From Candidatus Gastranaerophilales bacterium (lineage in GTDB: Bacteria > Cyanobacteriota > Vampirovibrionia > Gastranaerophilales > Gastranaerophilaceae), in NCBI GenBank assembly GCA_944326905.1, contig CALVFU010000001.1, positions 62,001-126,000 of the forward strand: a stretch of DNA of 64,000 bases. The letters run 5' to 3'. The notes beneath the pieces were generated by a model. That model saw only the letters and a program-made list of their open reading frames with translations. It was not told where the DNA came from and did no database searches. This document shows, in pieces, positions 6,821 through 15,496 of this stretch (within the stretch, counting starts at the first letter, position 1; each line of letters begins with the position of its first letter). The translations under genes were made by a program, and so were the position numbers.

Positions 6821-9800
6821 TTAACTGCTGAAAGATCTGAACGGTTTCCTGATATCATTACCAGGTTTTGGACCATCTATAAACTCTTGTATAGCAGGGT
6901 CTATATCTAAAGGTGTATTATCTTTTCTGACTGTGTAATAGCTGCCATCCGGCTTAACGGTTATTCTAATAGTTTCGCTGTTATCTTTTGTATTAATTAT
7001 AATAACTGTATTTTGACCTGATTGTGTAACTGTATAATTACTGTATTCAGAATTAAGCTTGTAAACGGATTTTCCATTGCCTTGCTGATACAGTCCGAAA
7101 TATTTGTCAATTAATTTGTCCGGGAAACCTTCATCTTTAAGCTTTTTACGGCTGTTTGCTCCGCAGTATTCTTTTAATTGGCTAAGGGAATTAATTTCAA
7201 TCTTTCTTTTTGGGAAAGAGCCTCTCTCAAAGACAATATCATCTCTCATTACAAAGTCGCCGCTTTCGGTCTTTTCAAAATATTTATCAATCTGTGCTTG
7301 GGTAAAGCCTTGATTAGTTAAAGATTCTTTCGTATACGTATTTCTTATAACACTTATTTGTCTATCAATACGGGTTTCAGTATAAGTACCGTCCGGCTTA
7401 ACAGTGATTACCAGCACTTCGTTACTATCTCTTGAGGACATTTTGATAATAGTATCATCATCCTCTTTTGCGACAGAGTAATTAGAGTATTCGTTCAGCA
7501 CATAGGAAGTTTTGCCGGTACCTGAATTAAGTACTTTAGAAAAATACTTTTCAATAAGCTCATCAGTAAAGCCTTCATCTCTTAATTCTTGTCTCTGATT
7601 AGCACCGCAGTATTCTTTTAACATTTCCACTGATGTCATTTTAATTTCTTTTAATGTTACCTTGCCATGCAGGCTATTTATAACTTGTATTGAGAATGTA
7701 ATATCCTGCCTCATTACATAGCCGTCTTCTGTTTTATTAAAGTATTGTATAACTTCGTCTTCTGTAAAACCTTGATTTACCAGCTCATCAGGAGTATAAA
7801 CATTTGTATCATACGTTGTATCGTCATTTACATTTTGAATAGCAGTTTCAGTATAAGTACCGTTCGGCTTAACGGTAATTTTAATAGAACTGCCGTCTTT
7901 TGCCGTTACCGTAATAACTGTATTTTCACCTTCTTTAGCTGTTGTATAGCCGGTATAGTCTGAAATATCTAAGTTGTAAGATATTTTTCCTGTTTTTATA
8001 TCTTTATGTGTATTGAAATATTTTTCAATAAGCTCATCAGGAAAACCTTCGTTCCTTAATTCTTGTCTTTGATTAGCTCCGCAAAACTCTCTTAATTCCT
8101 CAATAGTGGTTATAGAAGTTGCATCAAAGAACAGTAACCCCTGGAAGGAAATGTTATCCTTCATTACATAACCGTTATCAGTTTTGTTAAAATACTGGTC
8201 AAGCTGTTCTTGTGTAAATCCTTGATTTATTAAATCCTCTGAAGCATATACGCCTGGATTAGCCGGAGTTTCATCAATATTTTCTATAACATTTTCGGTA
8301 TAAGTACCGTCCGGCTTAACTGTGATTTCAATAGTGCTGCCGTCTCTTGCAGTTATTGTAATAAGTGTATTCTCACCTTCTTGTGCTGTTGTATAGCCGG
8401 CATAGTTTAAAGGATGCAGACCATAGACGGCTTTTCCTGTTCCAGCATTAACTGCTAGTATAAAATACTTATTAATAAGTTCATCAGTAAAACCCTGCTC
8501 TTTTAATTCAAGTCTTTGGTTAGCACCGCAGTATTCTTTTAACATTTCAAGAGATGTTATTTCAATTTCTACGGTATTAACATTATTATACTGCCCTTCT
8601 TGCTTTTTGAAAGTAATACCATCCTTCATTACATAACCGTTATCAGTTTTGTCAAAATACTGGTCAAGCTGTTCTTGTGTAAATCCTTGATTTATTAAAT
8701 CCTCTGAGGTATATACAGGGCTTGAAGGAACATCAGGTTCAACCGGGTCAACAGGAGCAACTTCTTCATCTTTTGGAACTTCAACATTGCTTAAATCAGT
8801 AACAGAAATTAAGCCAACTCCCAATTTCGCAAATTCAGACCAGGTCATTGTATATTCTACTGTTGAATCCCATGGGTTTACAAAAGTAACTGTATCTTCT
8901 GTTAAATTTGTAATAGCTAGTGCGTGTCCGCCATTGCCAAGAGCTAGCCTGTAAGTCTCGCCGTTTGTTAATTGTGCGGTATGTGTTCCGTCATAAATAC
9001 CAAAGGAAATTGATGTGTTTCCTTTCTCAAGTGCATCTTGGAAAATTTGATATATCTCTGCTTCTGTAAAATTAACTTGTCTTGGTGCTCTTGGGTTTTC
9101 ACTTAAGTATGTATCGGATAATTCTCCTGTAAAGAAATATACTAATTGTGATGCAAACCCGCCTTCTATATTTCCTGTATTATATGACTCAAAAGCCTCT
9201 GTAGGAATATTTAATACAACTTTATTATTTGCAATATCTTTTACAAGTTTTTCAACTGCAAGTTCAATAACAAGCATATCATTATCGCCGTTTGAATACG
9301 CATCACCAGCTATATCATCGGTATCGTGTCTTCCTATTTCATCAGCGCTTATTGTATAACTTGCGCCTACGCCTTTAAACTCTACTGTGACACTGCCGTC
9401 CGGGTTAGCGGTAATGGCTGATTTTATTATATCCTGTCCAAGCTCAGAACATGCAAGAGATAACACACCTGCTATAATCCAGCAGTCGCCAGTGCCGCCT
9501 TGTGCAACTTTTTCATCGATTTCACCATTTACTCCGCTGGTACTTTCGGTTTCTTCTCCTTTAGTTTCAAGTTCGTCTGCCGGTTTGTCCTCCTGAAGAA
9601 CCTCTTCTAACTGTGGTAAAAACTTAGTAACACTTGTTAGTGTACCATCACTATTAACCCCTACAATCTGTGCTTTTAACAGTGTATTGCGTTTATATAC
9701 AGTAACTTTTTGTCCAGCGCAGGCGTATTCACTAACACCCTCTGGAATATTTGATGTTCCTGACATTACAAGCGGACTTGCTCCGTTTTGTTTTAAAAAT

Positions 9801-9979
9801 TTCACGACATCCGAAAGGCTTGTTGTAACGGGTTTACTCTCAGGAGCATTACTTCCTGCTTCTGCTTGAGCTGCGCTTCCTTCAGTTTCTTCTGCTTTTT
9901 CCAACTCCTCATTTAACTCTAATTGTAATTGATTTAAATTCACCCCATTATTCAACAGTAACAGTTTATCCACTTTCAT
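6821..9979 (-). CDS. Calpain-like cysteine protease with four C-terminal repeats
   Basis: 1052 residues. Residues about 155-395 form a calpain-type (peptidase family C2) core: Gln160-x-Gly-x-x-Gly-Asp-Cys166-Trp holds the nucleophile, His352 lies in Gly-Gly-His-Ala-Leu, and Asn368 in Val-Asn-Pro-Trp, giving a complete Cys-His-Asn triad in the right order. A Pro/Glu/Val linker (about 400-422) leads to four repeats starting near 423, 578, 728 and 881. Each has an N-Q-G-F-T...Y-F helix, a C-G-A-N block, a second G-F-x-(D/K)-(E/K)-L-I-x-K-Y-F helix and a beta-rich V-K-P-(D/N)-G-(T/S)-Y end. No signal peptide is visible; the N-terminal 50 residues are Leu/Glu/Ala-rich. The promoter resembles sigma-28 sites. 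Protease activity and substrates are untested inference. Confidence 0.85.
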   Translation of the reverse strand: MKVDKLLLLNNGVNLNQLQLELNEELEKAEETEGSAAQAEAGSNAPESKPVTTSLSDVVKFLKQNGASPLVMSGTSNIPEGVSEYACAGQKVTVYKRNTLLKAQIVGVNSDGTLTSVTKFLPQLEEVLQEDKPADELETKGEETESTSGVNGEIDEKVAQGGTGDCWIIAGVLSLACSELGQDIIKSAITANPDGSVTVEFKGVGASYTISADEIGRHDTDDIAGDAYSNGDNDMLVIELAVEKLVKDIANNKVVLNIPTEAFESYNTGNIEGGFASQLVYFFTGELSDTYLSENPRAPRQVNFTEAEIYQIFQDALEKGNTSISFGIYDGTHTAQLTNGETYRLALGNGGHALAITNLTEDTVTFVNPWDSTVEYTMTWSEFAKLGVGLISVTDLSNVEVPKDEEVAPVDPVEPDVPSSPVYTSEDLINQGFTQEQLDQYFDKTDNGYVMKDGITFKKQEGQYNNVNTVEIEITSLEMLKEYCGANQRLELKEQGFTDELINKYFILAVNAGTGKAVYGLHPLNYAGYTTAQEGENTLITITARDGSTIEITVKPDGTYTENVIENIDETPANPGVYASEDLINQGFTQEQLDQYFNKTDNGYVMKDNISFQGLLFFDATSITTIEELREFCGANQRQELRNEGFPDELIEKYFNTHKDIKTGKISYNLDISDYTGYTTAKEGENTVITVTAKDGSSIKITVKPNGTYTETAIQNVNDDTTYDTNVYTPDELVNQGFTEDEVIQYFNKTEDGYVMRQDITFSIQVINSLHGKVTLKEIKMTSVEMLKEYCGANQRQELRDEGFTDELIEKYFSKVLNSGTGKTSYVLNEYSNYSVAKEDDDTIIKMSSRDSNEVLVITVKPDGTYTETRIDRQISVIRNTYTKESLTNQGFTQAQIDKYFEKTESGDFVMRDDIVFERGSFPKRKIEINSLSQLKEYCGANSRKKLKDEGFPDKLIDKYFGLYQQGNGKSVYKLNSEYSNYTVTQSGQNTVIIINTKDNSETIRITVKPDGSYYTVRKDNTPLDIDPAIQEFIDGPKPGNDIRKPFRSFSS

Positions 9980-10013
9980 ATCCTTTCTTTTTAATTTCTA
10001 TTTACATATTTCT

Positions 10014-10076
10014 ATTACGGTCTGTTTTTCTAAAAACTTTAGAGTTTTCAAGTTATTTTTTTACAAATCTTTACAA
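10014..10076 (-). promoter_or_regulatory. Sigma-28-like promoter with tandem TGTAAA boxes
   Basis: Minus strand: TTGTAAA at 10070-10076 and at 10060-10066 (10-bp period), 18 bases, TAAAGTTT (10034-10041), a 12-base spacer and ACCGTAAT (10014-10021). The start of the calpain-like gene is about 35 bases further on, so the leader would be short. The layout matches the site at 6687-6747 almost base for base. Confidence 0.65.
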
Positions 10077-10104
10077 TATAGCGGTCAAATTGCCTTATAA
10101 GAGA

Positions 10105-10149
10105 AAACAGAGAGGGGACGGAAATAATATTTCCGCCCCCTCTCTGTTT
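10105..10149 (-). terminator. Strong terminator after the pheT operon
   Basis: A long stem: AAACAGAGAGGGGGCGGAAA pairs with TTTCCGTCCCCTCTCTGTTT (one mismatch or wobble) around a short AT loop, then TTCTCTT. It lies just past the stop of the SH3-like gene on the minus strand. Confidence 0.85.
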
Positions 10150-10164
10150 AAAATAGTTAATGAT

Positions 10165-10791
10165 TTATTTTATTTCAGGAAATGCATAAATATCTCCGTT
10201 AGTGCTTCGCCATTTTAAATAGCCTGTTTTAGGAGTTTTATCCATATCAAGAACTGATACAAGCGCCCAATTACCGCGAAGAGCAGTAAGGTTAATTTTT
10301 GTTGGATAATTTATACGTGAAACTACTTGTGCGTCATCCTCCGGGGCAGACTTTAGAACCTTATAATCGGAAGGTAAATCCTTCATCAATTTTAATCCGT
10401 ATTTCCGTCCATACAGATTATAGAAGGTCATCCAGGAGTTAAACAATAGTGGATCCGTAAGTTTAACCCAGCCGCGTAAATTTTTGTTTTTATCATAAAT
10501 AACTTCTATCCAGCTGTCGCCGACATCTGTTACGTATAAAAAAGAAAGTTTTTTTTCAGGAACAAAAGCAGCAAAAACTCCCTCAGGCATTTCATTATTA
10601 TAATCGGTTTTTAAACAGAACTTCACATTCGCATTATCTTGCGGAGCGCTGTAAACCTTAATTTCTCCTACTGTCTGGTAAACACCCAAAGCAGAATTAG
10701 GAATCGCTTCCGAATAAAACGGCATGTAATTTGCTTTCGCTGCAAGTGCCGATATTAAGCATATTGTAAGTGTAAGCAGTATTTTCTTCAT
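10165..10791 (-). CDS. Exported protein with SH3-like domain(s)
   Basis: 208 residues with a clear Sec signal peptide (Lys-Lys then a Leu/Ile/Ala core, cleavage likely after Ala-Lys-Ala near residue 20). The mature part has two beta-rich stretches, around 40-115 and 145-200. Each has the bacterial SH3 pattern: Val-Tyr-Ser-Ala-Pro or Leu-Lys-Ser-Ala-Pro, then Trp-(Ile/Ala)-(Glu/Leu)-Val and a Gly-(Trp/Tyr)-(Val/Leu)-Lys turn. Such domains often bind cell-wall glycans or peptides, which is family knowledge and not shown here. It starts 2 bases after the pheT stop, so the two are co-transcribed. AGGGA precedes the ATG. Confidence 0.8.
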   Translation of the reverse strand: MKKILLTLTICLISALAAKANYMPFYSEAIPNSALGVYQTVGEIKVYSAPQDNANVKFCLKTDYNNEMPEGVFAAFVPEKKLSFLYVTDVGDSWIEVIYDKNKNLRGWVKLTDPLLFNSWMTFYNLYGRKYGLKLMKDLPSDYKVLKSAPEDDAQVVSRINYPTKINLTALRGNWALVSVLDMDKTPKTGYLKWRSTNGDIYAFPEIK

Positions 10792-10793
10792 TA

Positions 10794-13289
10794 TTATTCC
10801 CTAAAACTTGCTTCAGAAATATTCTTCTTTATAACAGAGCGAAGGTTTGCCATCTGTTGGTCAATAATATCATCCGTTAATGTTGCCGATGCATCTTGCA
10901 ATTTAACACGGAAAGCAACACTTTTAAATCCCTCGTTTACATGCTCGCCTTGGTATACATCAAAAACTTCGCATCCATTAAAGAGATTATTTGCAATTCC
11001 TTTTTTTACAAGCTTTTCTAGTTCTGCCCACGGGTATGTTTCTGGAATAATTACCGCTAAATCCCTTTGAACTTCCGGAAACTGGGGCAGCTGTTTGTAT
11101 CTTATAACTGTTTCATTAACAGAGGCTGTAAGCGCATCTAAATCCAGTTTAAATATGTACGCCGGCTGATTAATTTTTAATTTACCCGCCAGCTCAGGAT
11201 GTAATTCCCCATAGTACCCAATGATTTGGGGCTGCTTGCCAAGAAGAGTTAAAACAGCAGTTCTATATGGATGCAAGGTTGAATGGGATTCTGCCAGAGC
11301 AGATTCCGCAAGCATTTGATACTTAATCCGTTTATCCAGTTTAAGTTCTGACAATATTTTATCAACAATTCCTTTTATTGTATAAAAATCAATATTTGCA
11401 TTGATTTTAGAAGTATTTGAACTCCATTTTCTGTTTTCCTTGTTACCGCACATTACCCCGGATAAAACTTGTTTTTCTTCTACTCCGGCATTTTTGCTGT
11501 CAGCAATGTCTGTTTTTATATATGTTTTTCCCAATTCGTAAAACCAGAGAACTTTTTGCCCGTTATCCCAATTGTATTTTAGGCAGTTAAGCATATTTGC
11601 TGCAAGAGTCTGTCTCAGCATTGTATAATCTTCGCTTTGCGGTTTCTCTACAAATATAGCATTTTCTCTGTCAAATTTTATGCCAAATTGGTTTAATAAG
11701 GGTTCTCCGATTAACGAGGTTGTTACAACTTCATCAAATCCTGATGCAGACATAATGGTTCTTACTTTTTTTATTATTCTTTCTTCAAGAGAAATAATCG
11801 GAGCAACAGACTTTGCTGGAAGGGTTGGGGTAATTTTATCGTATCCGTTAATACGAGAAATTTCTTCAATTAAATCAATTTCTCTTGTAACATCCCCGGC
11901 TCTAAAGGACGGAACTTCAAATTTTGCCGCAGCCTCATTTTTACCCAGAAGCTTAAATCCTAAGCGCTCAAGAATACTCAGGCATTTATCACTCTCAATT
12001 TCGCAGCCTAAAATTCTTTTAATTTCGCTAAATCTAAGTGTAATATTAATCGGCTCGTAATCTGCACATCCGTCAGATACAACACACTCAAGTTGCGCAT
12101 CAGCATATTCAATAAGCAAATCTATTGCTCTCTGCAGACCTGATTTAACAGCAGTAGTATCTACGCCGCGCTCAAAACGCGCGCACGCTTCAGAATGGTA
12201 GCCGACACTTCTAGCACTCCTTCTGTTTGATGCTGGTGTGAAATAAGCAGCTTCAAGAGCCAGGTTTTTAGAATTATTATCAATCTCGGAATTTGCGCCG
12301 CCAAAAACACCTCCAAGACAAACAGCTTTATCCTTTGTTGCTATTACGACTGATTCTGGTGTTAATTCCCTTTCTACTTCATCCAAAGTTATAAGTTTTT
12401 CTCCAGGAGCCGCATATCGTACAGATAAATACCCGTTGATTTTATCATAGTCGAACGCATGCAGCGGTGTTCCATACTCTAATAATACATAATTTGTAAT
12501 ATCAACGACATTATTTATTGCGCGGATTCCGGATGTGATTAATCTTTGCTGCATCCATTCAGGAGACGGCTTTATTTTTATATCTTTTAAAACTGCAATC
12601 GAATAGTATTTGCACGGTTCTTTATCTATAATTTCTACTTCAAATCCTTGATGAGGAACATTTTCGTTTACTTTTACATAATTTTGTTTTAACTGTTTAT
12701 CAAAAAGCGCACAAAGCTCTCTAGCTATACCAATAACAGACATCTCGTCCCCGCGGTTTGCCGTTGGGGCAACGTGAAGTACTGTATCATTATTAAAACC
12801 TAAAACTTTTTCAACATTCTCGCCAATATTTACATGTGGAAATATTCTGTTAAGAATTAAAATGCCATCTTCATCCTGATAATTTCTGTCATCAACCCCA
12901 AGTTCATCTGCAGAACAGAGCATTCCTTGAGATTCAACCCCTCGTATAACAGCAGGTGTAAGTGTAAATTGTTCTCCTGTCTTGCGGTTAAGAACATTAC
13001 TACCGACGGAAGCGTATGGAATAATTTGTCCCTCTTTAATATTTTGAGCACCGCAGACAACAGTTTTTAAGCCTGTGCCGTTATTTATTGTTACAAGATG
13101 AAGTTTGTCAGCATTTGGATGCTGGTCAATTTTTTCAATTCTAGCAGTTACTATATTGGTGAATTTAGGCTTAATTTCCTCAATTTCTTCTACCTCAAGC
13201 CCGCTCATTGTAAGTTCGTGAGCAATTTCTTCCGGCGTTTTATCTGTTAAGTCTACAAATTCGTTTAACCAGCTTATTGAAACCTGCAT
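10794..13289 (-). CDS. pheT: Phenylalanine-tRNA ligase, beta subunit
   Basis: 831 residues, a full-length bacterial PheT. It begins with the tRNA-binding-like segment (about residues 40-150, with the His-Pro-Asn-Ala-Asp-Lys-Leu motif). The B3/B4 editing region follows, with Gly-Gly-Val-Phe-Gly-Gly. Then come B5, the core synthetase-like domain, and the C-terminal ferredoxin-fold anticodon-binding domain (Phe-Pro-x-Val-x-Arg-Asp-Leu-Ala). The alpha subunit gene pheS, usually just upstream, is absent from this side; the next upstream feature on the strand is tRNA-Ala. AGAGG precedes the ATG. No T-box leader is evident. Confidence 0.96.
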   Translation of the reverse strand: MQVSISWLNEFVDLTDKTPEEIAHELTMSGLEVEEIEEIKPKFTNIVTARIEKIDQHPNADKLHLVTINNGTGLKTVVCGAQNIKEGQIIPYASVGSNVLNRKTGEQFTLTPAVIRGVESQGMLCSADELGVDDRNYQDEDGILILNRIFPHVNIGENVEKVLGFNNDTVLHVAPTANRGDEMSVIGIARELCALFDKQLKQNYVKVNENVPHQGFEVEIIDKEPCKYYSIAVLKDIKIKPSPEWMQQRLITSGIRAINNVVDITNYVLLEYGTPLHAFDYDKINGYLSVRYAAPGEKLITLDEVERELTPESVVIATKDKAVCLGGVFGGANSEIDNNSKNLALEAAYFTPASNRRSARSVGYHSEACARFERGVDTTAVKSGLQRAIDLLIEYADAQLECVVSDGCADYEPINITLRFSEIKRILGCEIESDKCLSILERLGFKLLGKNEAAAKFEVPSFRAGDVTREIDLIEEISRINGYDKITPTLPAKSVAPIISLEERIIKKVRTIMSASGFDEVVTTSLIGEPLLNQFGIKFDRENAIFVEKPQSEDYTMLRQTLAANMLNCLKYNWDNGQKVLWFYELGKTYIKTDIADSKNAGVEEKQVLSGVMCGNKENRKWSSNTSKINANIDFYTIKGIVDKILSELKLDKRIKYQMLAESALAESHSTLHPYRTAVLTLLGKQPQIIGYYGELHPELAGKLKINQPAYIFKLDLDALTASVNETVIRYKQLPQFPEVQRDLAVIIPETYPWAELEKLVKKGIANNLFNGCEVFDVYQGEHVNEGFKSVAFRVKLQDASATLTDDIIDQQMANLRSVIKKNISEASFRE

Positions 13290-13450
13290 TTTTCTATCCT
13301 CTCAAATAATATTTCTTATAAATTAGTTATACTCTAAAAATAAATATAAATAAAGAATGTGACAACTATATTAATTTTTAAAGTTATTATTTATTTTATT
13401 ATTAAAAAATCAACCTATAGGAGTGCGGATTTGAAATTTAAAAAGCCAAT

Positions 13451-13478
13451 AAAAAAGAGCCTTAAAAGGCTCTTTTTT
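13451..13478 (-). terminator. Terminator of the tRNA-Ala transcript
   Basis: A near-perfect palindrome (AAAAAAGAGCCTT / AAGGCTCTTTTTT) beginning 5 bases past the tRNA 3' end on the minus strand and ending in a T run. Confidence 0.9.
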
Positions 13479-13483
13479 ATAAA

Positions 13484-13556
13484 TGGAGGCTAGGAGATTC
13501 GAACTCCTGACCCTCTGCGTGCAAAGCAGATGCTCTACCAGCTGAGCTAAGCCCCC
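13484..13556 (-). tRNA. tRNA-Ala (anticodon TGC)
   Basis: On the minus strand it starts GGGGGCTTAGCTCAG and ends in the matching CCTCCA acceptor with discriminator A. The D-arm, the anticodon stem TCTGC/GCAGA with loop TTTGCAC, and the GTTCGAATC T-arm are all present. CCA is not encoded. It follows a long transcribed leader that holds two 98-bp repeats carrying copies of its own 5' end. Confidence 0.97.
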
Positions 13557-13752
13557 AAATTGTTATATTAAATTATCATTACTCAGCTGGTAGAGCATAC
13601 AATATCTCTAGAACGGAAGCCTTCGGCTTCCTGGGGCAGCTGAGCTAAGCCCCCAAATTGTTATATTAAATTATCATTACTCAGCTGGTAGAGCATACAA
13701 TATCTCTAGAGCGAAAGCCTATGGCTTCCTGGGGCAGCTGAGCTAAGCCCCC
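13557..13752 (-). repeat. Two tandem 98-bp repeats built from tRNA-Ala fragments
   Basis: Unit 1 is 13557-13654 and unit 2 is 13655-13752; they differ at only a few bases near the middle. On the minus strand each unit begins with the first 18 bases of the tRNA-Ala gene, then GCCCC, so the start folds as a GGGGC...GCCCC hairpin. A second hairpin follows (GGAAGCC with GGCTTCC, or GGCTTTC in unit 2). Then comes a 17-base perfect antisense copy of the tRNA D-arm (ATGCTCTACCAGCTGAG) and an AT-rich tail. Neither unit has anticodon or T-arms, so they are not tRNAs. A third, short copy of the unit start (AAATTGTT) follows at 13753. Confidence 0.9.
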
Positions 13753-13903
13753 AAATTGTTCCTTGGATTGATTAATAATCCCAATTGGTTTATTTTGTTG
13801 TCACATAACAGGTCATTTACTATAATCAACTCTTTTGCCTGCGCTATAAAAAGTCTATTTATATTTCAGCCTTCCTGCCAGGTCTAACCCTGCCTGCAAA
13901 TTT

Positions 13904-13932
13904 ATTATAGTATACTGATTTTTTTTTGTAAA
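13904..13932 (-). promoter_or_regulatory. Sigma-70-type promoter for the tRNA-Ala leader
   Basis: On the minus strand TTTACA (13927-13932), a 17-base spacer and TATAAT (13904-13909). It directs transcription through the repeats into the tRNA, predicting a leader of about 340 bases. The stretch 13753-13903 between promoter and repeats holds no gene that I can see. Confidence 0.75.
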
Positions 13933-14033
13933 GAGGCTTTATAAAATTTTTATGTTTTTTATATTTATATTTACAAAACTTAAAAGCAATACTCTTTGGA
14001 GCAAAAAAAAATATTCACAGAATTTATTATTGT

Positions 14034-15494
14034 ATGAGAATTTCATCGGTTAATAATTATAAAATTTATTCTGCTAATAATATGCCTATATGCAATAGGC
14101 ATACAACATCATTATCCAAATGTAAAAATAATGATTCCCGCTCGCAAATAGATTTTAAAGGAAATATTTTTACTGAAATTAGAAATTTTAAAAACTTTGT
14201 TAAAGCTGTGAATTATGCAAATTCATTATACAGAGCTTCAAAAAGATTTGAAAAACCGTTTATTTTGCGTGAGTTTTGTATGGAGCCCCTTGAAGGGTTG
14301 CAATATGGCATAAAAGTATTCAAAGGTCTTTCTATGAAAGATATTCAATATCTGTCTGAAAATTTGCATGTGGTTGCTGTTAAGCGAGGATGCAGCAATA
14401 TGTGCGGTTATTGTTATGCTGATGCTAAACCAAGTAATATAGAAATGAGTTTTGAAGATTTTTCTTCTATTGCTGATGGTTTTAAAACTCTTCGCAGACG
14501 TATGCATGGGCTTGATTTATTTGGTAAAAATATTCCGATTGATGATCCAATTTATAAAACAACAGAACTCTTTTATGATGCGGATTGTATGAATCTTGTT
14601 TTAAAAGACAGAAATGGTAATGCCCATGATTTTACTGAGCTTGCTGCAAAAGTTTACAACGATATTGGCAGACAAACAGTCTTTGATACTTTCGGCTGGT
14701 ATCACAAAAATCCGCTGATGCAAAAACGAGCGGAAAGATATGCGGAACATTTTTCTAAACCTGAAAATATGAAACAGCTTAAAGCTTTTAATCTTTCTTT
14801 TAATCCTTTTAATGCATCGTATATTGCTTCAGTTAAATCTCGCCGCGCAGGTGATATCCAAAAGGCTGCAAGATTAAGGGATAGATTTACAACTAATATG
14901 GCAAATGCTTTATTTACTTTTACGCCCTTACTAAAATACCCTGAGTTTAATGTTATGGTAAGAAGTTTTCCGCCAGGGACTAAAAATGCAGCGGAATTTG
15001 ATGGAAATGCAACATTTGAACTTATATTAGAAACTATTAATAAGGTTAGCGCTTTATATCAGAATGATTTAAATGGTGCTAAAAAGTATGTTAAATCGCA
15101 GCGTGATATTGATGACTTTTTAGAAATATTAATTACTGCAAAATTTAATCAAATTGAAACAGGTTTAAATTCCGCGGGAAGAATGAAAGAATTTTTAAAA
15201 GAATTCAACATAAAAGCAAAGCTGCAAAATCATGAAAAAATTGTTAAACCAATGATTGAGGATTTACAAGAAAATGGCAGATACCACGAGTGTATGGCAT
15301 TGCGTCTGATTGATACAGACGGAAGGGTTTATCATATGAATTATGCAAAATTTATACCTACGGAAATTCAATTAAATCTTAGCAATAAAGATATAAAGCC
15401 GCCCAAGCTGGCTAATCTGGTTGAAAATTATACTTTAACAAAAGAGGTTTTAAACAGATCGGAAGTTTGGATTATGGAGCAGCAGGCGAATTAA
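14034..15494 (+). CDS. Radical-SAM-like protein of unknown role
   Basis: 486 residues. Cys120-x3-Cys124-x2-Cys127 in Arg-Gly-Cys-Ser-Asn-Met-Cys-Gly-Tyr-Cys-Tyr-Ala is the iron-sulfur site of radical SAM enzymes, with the usual aromatic before the third Cys. Downstream there is a long alpha/beta region, but I cannot place it in a subfamily. A C-terminal second cluster of the SPASM type is not evident. Residues 39-43 (Ile-Asp-Phe-Lys-Gly) give the short N-terminal F-x-G motif shared with other proteins here. There is no visible Shine-Dalgarno sequence before the ATG. It is isolated, ending 2 bases from the convergent rfbB gene, so context gives no substrate clue. Confidence 0.8.
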   Translation: MRISSVNNYKIYSANNMPICNRHTTSLSKCKNNDSRSQIDFKGNIFTEIRNFKNFVKAVNYANSLYRASKRFEKPFILREFCMEPLEGLQYGIKVFKGLSMKDIQYLSENLHVVAVKRGCSNMCGYCYADAKPSNIEMSFEDFSSIADGFKTLRRRMHGLDLFGKNIPIDDPIYKTTELFYDADCMNLVLKDRNGNAHDFTELAAKVYNDIGRQTVFDTFGWYHKNPLMQKRAERYAEHFSKPENMKQLKAFNLSFNPFNASYIASVKSRRAGDIQKAARLRDRFTTNMANALFTFTPLLKYPEFNVMVRSFPPGTKNAAEFDGNATFELILETINKVSALYQNDLNGAKKYVKSQRDIDDFLEILITAKFNQIETGLNSAGRMKEFLKEFNIKAKLQNHEKIVKPMIEDLQENGRYHECMALRLIDTDGRVYHMNYAKFIPTEIQLNLSNKDIKPPKLANLVENYTLTKEVLNRSEVWIMEQQAN

Positions 15495-15496
15495 TA

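Noticed and set aside
13430-13498. Short TTG-started frame after a GGAG before the tRNA terminator
   Set aside because: It runs through the terminator stem and the tRNA end; the codons only reflect the palindrome.
13557-13752. Extra tRNA genes or a CRISPR array
   Set aside because: The units copy only the first 18 bases and an antisense D-arm of tRNA-Ala, with no anticodon or T-arm, and there are only two 98-bp units without repeat-spacer alternation.
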